A stretch of 7,615 bases of DNA from WHSY01 sp050700385. GTDB lineage: Bacteria > Actinomycetota > Actinomycetes > Mycobacteriales > Pseudonocardiaceae. The stretch lies in the NCBI GenBank assembly GCA_050700385.1, contig JBOHGT010000148.1:1-7615 (forward strand). Reading direction: 5' to 3'. A program made the position numbers and the translations under genes. Shown one piece after another: positions 6,683 through 7,615 of this stretch. Under the pieces are notes generated by a model. It saw nothing but the letters and a program-made list of their open reading frames with translations. It was not told where the DNA came from and did not search any database. Each line of letters begins with the position of its first letter. Positions within the stretch are counted from its first letter, which is position 1.

Positions 6683-6787
6683 TCCCGTTCGCCCGTCCCC
6701 GACTCTATTTTCGGATCAGTATGCCGTCAGACCCCGCCCGCGAATGACCAGCGCGGCTCGCGCCCGACACCCGGGGGATGACGAGCG

Positions 6788-7615
6788 CTACTCGTGCTTT
6801 CCGAGCTGGTCGATCCGGTGGCGGACCTTGGCTGCCTCGTCGCCGCGGTCCAGGTGGTCGAGTACTTCGGCGAAGGTGGCGAGGGCGCCGCGCAGATCGC
6901 TGGTGAACGCCCTGGGGTAGTCGCTCGACCAGACGTTCATAGCTGACCACCGACTCTCCGGCGGCGTTCAGCGCCTCCGGTAGCTCCACCTGACCGGCGG
7001 CTCGCACCCGCGCGAAGCTCCACAACCCGCTGGCGAGGTTGGGCTCGAACGCGGCCGGATTCACCCCCGCCAACCGGCGGTGGCTCTCTACCGCCTCGAC
7101 CGTGGCGCCCAGCGCCTCCTCCCGCCGCCCCAGATTCGACAGCATCATGCCGAGGTTGGTCAGCGCCCTCGCGAGGTCGGGCTCGAACGCGGCCGGATTC
7201 ACCCCCGCCAACCGGCGGTAGGTCTCCACGGCCTCTCCGGTGGCGCCCAGCGCCTCCTCCCGCCGCCCGGCATAGGCGAGGCGATAGCCGAGGGTGGCGT
7301 AGAGCCGGCCACGATCGGCGGGGTCATTGGTGACGGCGAGGCGGTGCTGGGTGAGCCGGGCGGTGATGGCGGCAACGGCGATATCGAAGTCGACATGCCG
7401 ACCGGTGGGCAGCAGTGCCTCGATGGCTTCCAGTACTCCGATGTCCACATCGGGAAGGTCCGCGAGGCGGGACAGAGCCGCACCGCCCGCCGCACCGCCG
7501 GCGGCCATGGCGAGGCCGGGCTGCTCACGCAGCAGCGGAAACAGCTGGCACTGCGCGATGTGCGGCCAGCGCCGTGCGGTTTCGATCAGCACCGTGACCG
7601 CCTGCGCCGTGTAGG
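6788..7615 (-). pseudogene. TPR-repeat protein, C-terminal part, frameshifted near the end
   Basis: The minus-strand frame is open to the right edge of the window, so the N-terminus is missing. GTG 7592 lies inside the frame and is probably not the start. A first segment (LIETARRWPHIAQCQLFPLL and an alanine/glycine-rich stretch) is followed by TPR helices: LYATLGYRLAYAGRREEAL, then two near-identical 46-residue units built on RRLAGVNPAAFEP and NLGRREEALGATVEAVE. TPRs are protein-binding helical repeats. In actinomycetes such arrays often form the C-terminal half of NB-ARC or AAA-type signalling ATPases, but that part is not visible here. After SYERLVERLP, a four-base G run on the plus strand (6914-6917) shifts the frame. 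The neighbouring frame gives a natural ending, AFTSDLRGALATFAEVLDHL and then RIDQLGKHE, stopping at 6788. Removing one base from the run restores a normal C-terminus. The unshifted frame continues as arginine/proline-rich nonsense to 6705. Confidence 0.75.
7043..7269 (-). repeat. Tandem 138-bp direct repeat encoding 46-residue TPR units
   Basis: Near-identical DNA starts at 7043 and again at 7181, 138 bases (46 codons) apart, with the shared stretch about 90 bases long. Within it the first 30 or more bases match exactly. The similarity at DNA level, beyond what the protein motif requires, suggests recent unit duplication or gene conversion inside the TPR array. Confidence 0.75.

Noticed and set aside
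7043..7269. Repeat pair considered as a CRISPR or mobile-element repeat
   Set aside because: The 138-base period is a whole number of codons and encodes TPR units in the frame of the surrounding protein.

Overview
The window comes from a high-GC Gram-positive bacterium, most likely an actinomycete. The reasons are the GC-rich third codon positions in every credible frame, frequent GTG starts, the 46-residue TPR repeat style common in actinomycetes, an IS110-type transposase and a tRNA-Arg(CCU) 3' half of actinobacterial type. I cannot name a genus. Many conserved reading frames are broken by single-base shifts, and only two protein genes look fully intact. The region reads as accessory DNA beside a tRNA integration hotspot, with defence-type, phage and transposon remnants. 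Sequencing indels are an alternative explanation for part of the breakage.

Layout. Bases 1-393 hold a small broken reading frame and a hairpin. Bases 394-439 are the 3' half of a tRNA-Arg(CCU) gene, starting at the anticodon loop and ending in CCA. This is the expected scar (attR) of an element that integrated into the tRNA gene, and by geometry the element lies to the left of it. Bases 440 to about 930 have no gene I recognise. From about 934 to 2363 there is a two-gene unit on the plus strand: a frameshifted phospholipase D-like (HKD) nuclease-type gene, then an intact 135-residue gene of unknown function. Facing it on the minus strand (2484-3558) are a frameshifted TatD-family nuclease resembling QatD of the QatABCD anti-phage system and the tail of the gene before it.

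Bases 3711-4695 carry a multiply frameshifted HK97-type prohead protease on the plus strand, a phage capsid-maturation gene without its usual neighbours. An intact trypsin-like serine protease follows (4769-5572). It has a leaderless-type promoter, a perfect inverted repeat upstream and a hairpin over its stop codon. Bases 5632-6632 are an IS110-family transposase lacking its N-terminal catalytic domain and carrying two further frameshifts. The right edge (6788-7615, minus strand) is the C-terminal part of a TPR protein, also frameshifted, which runs out of the window.

The genes do not form one pathway. The common thread is a mobile-element and defence graveyard next to a tRNA gene. The best candidates for an undescribed function are the PLD-like gene with its intact small partner, and the solitary intact trypsin-like protease.
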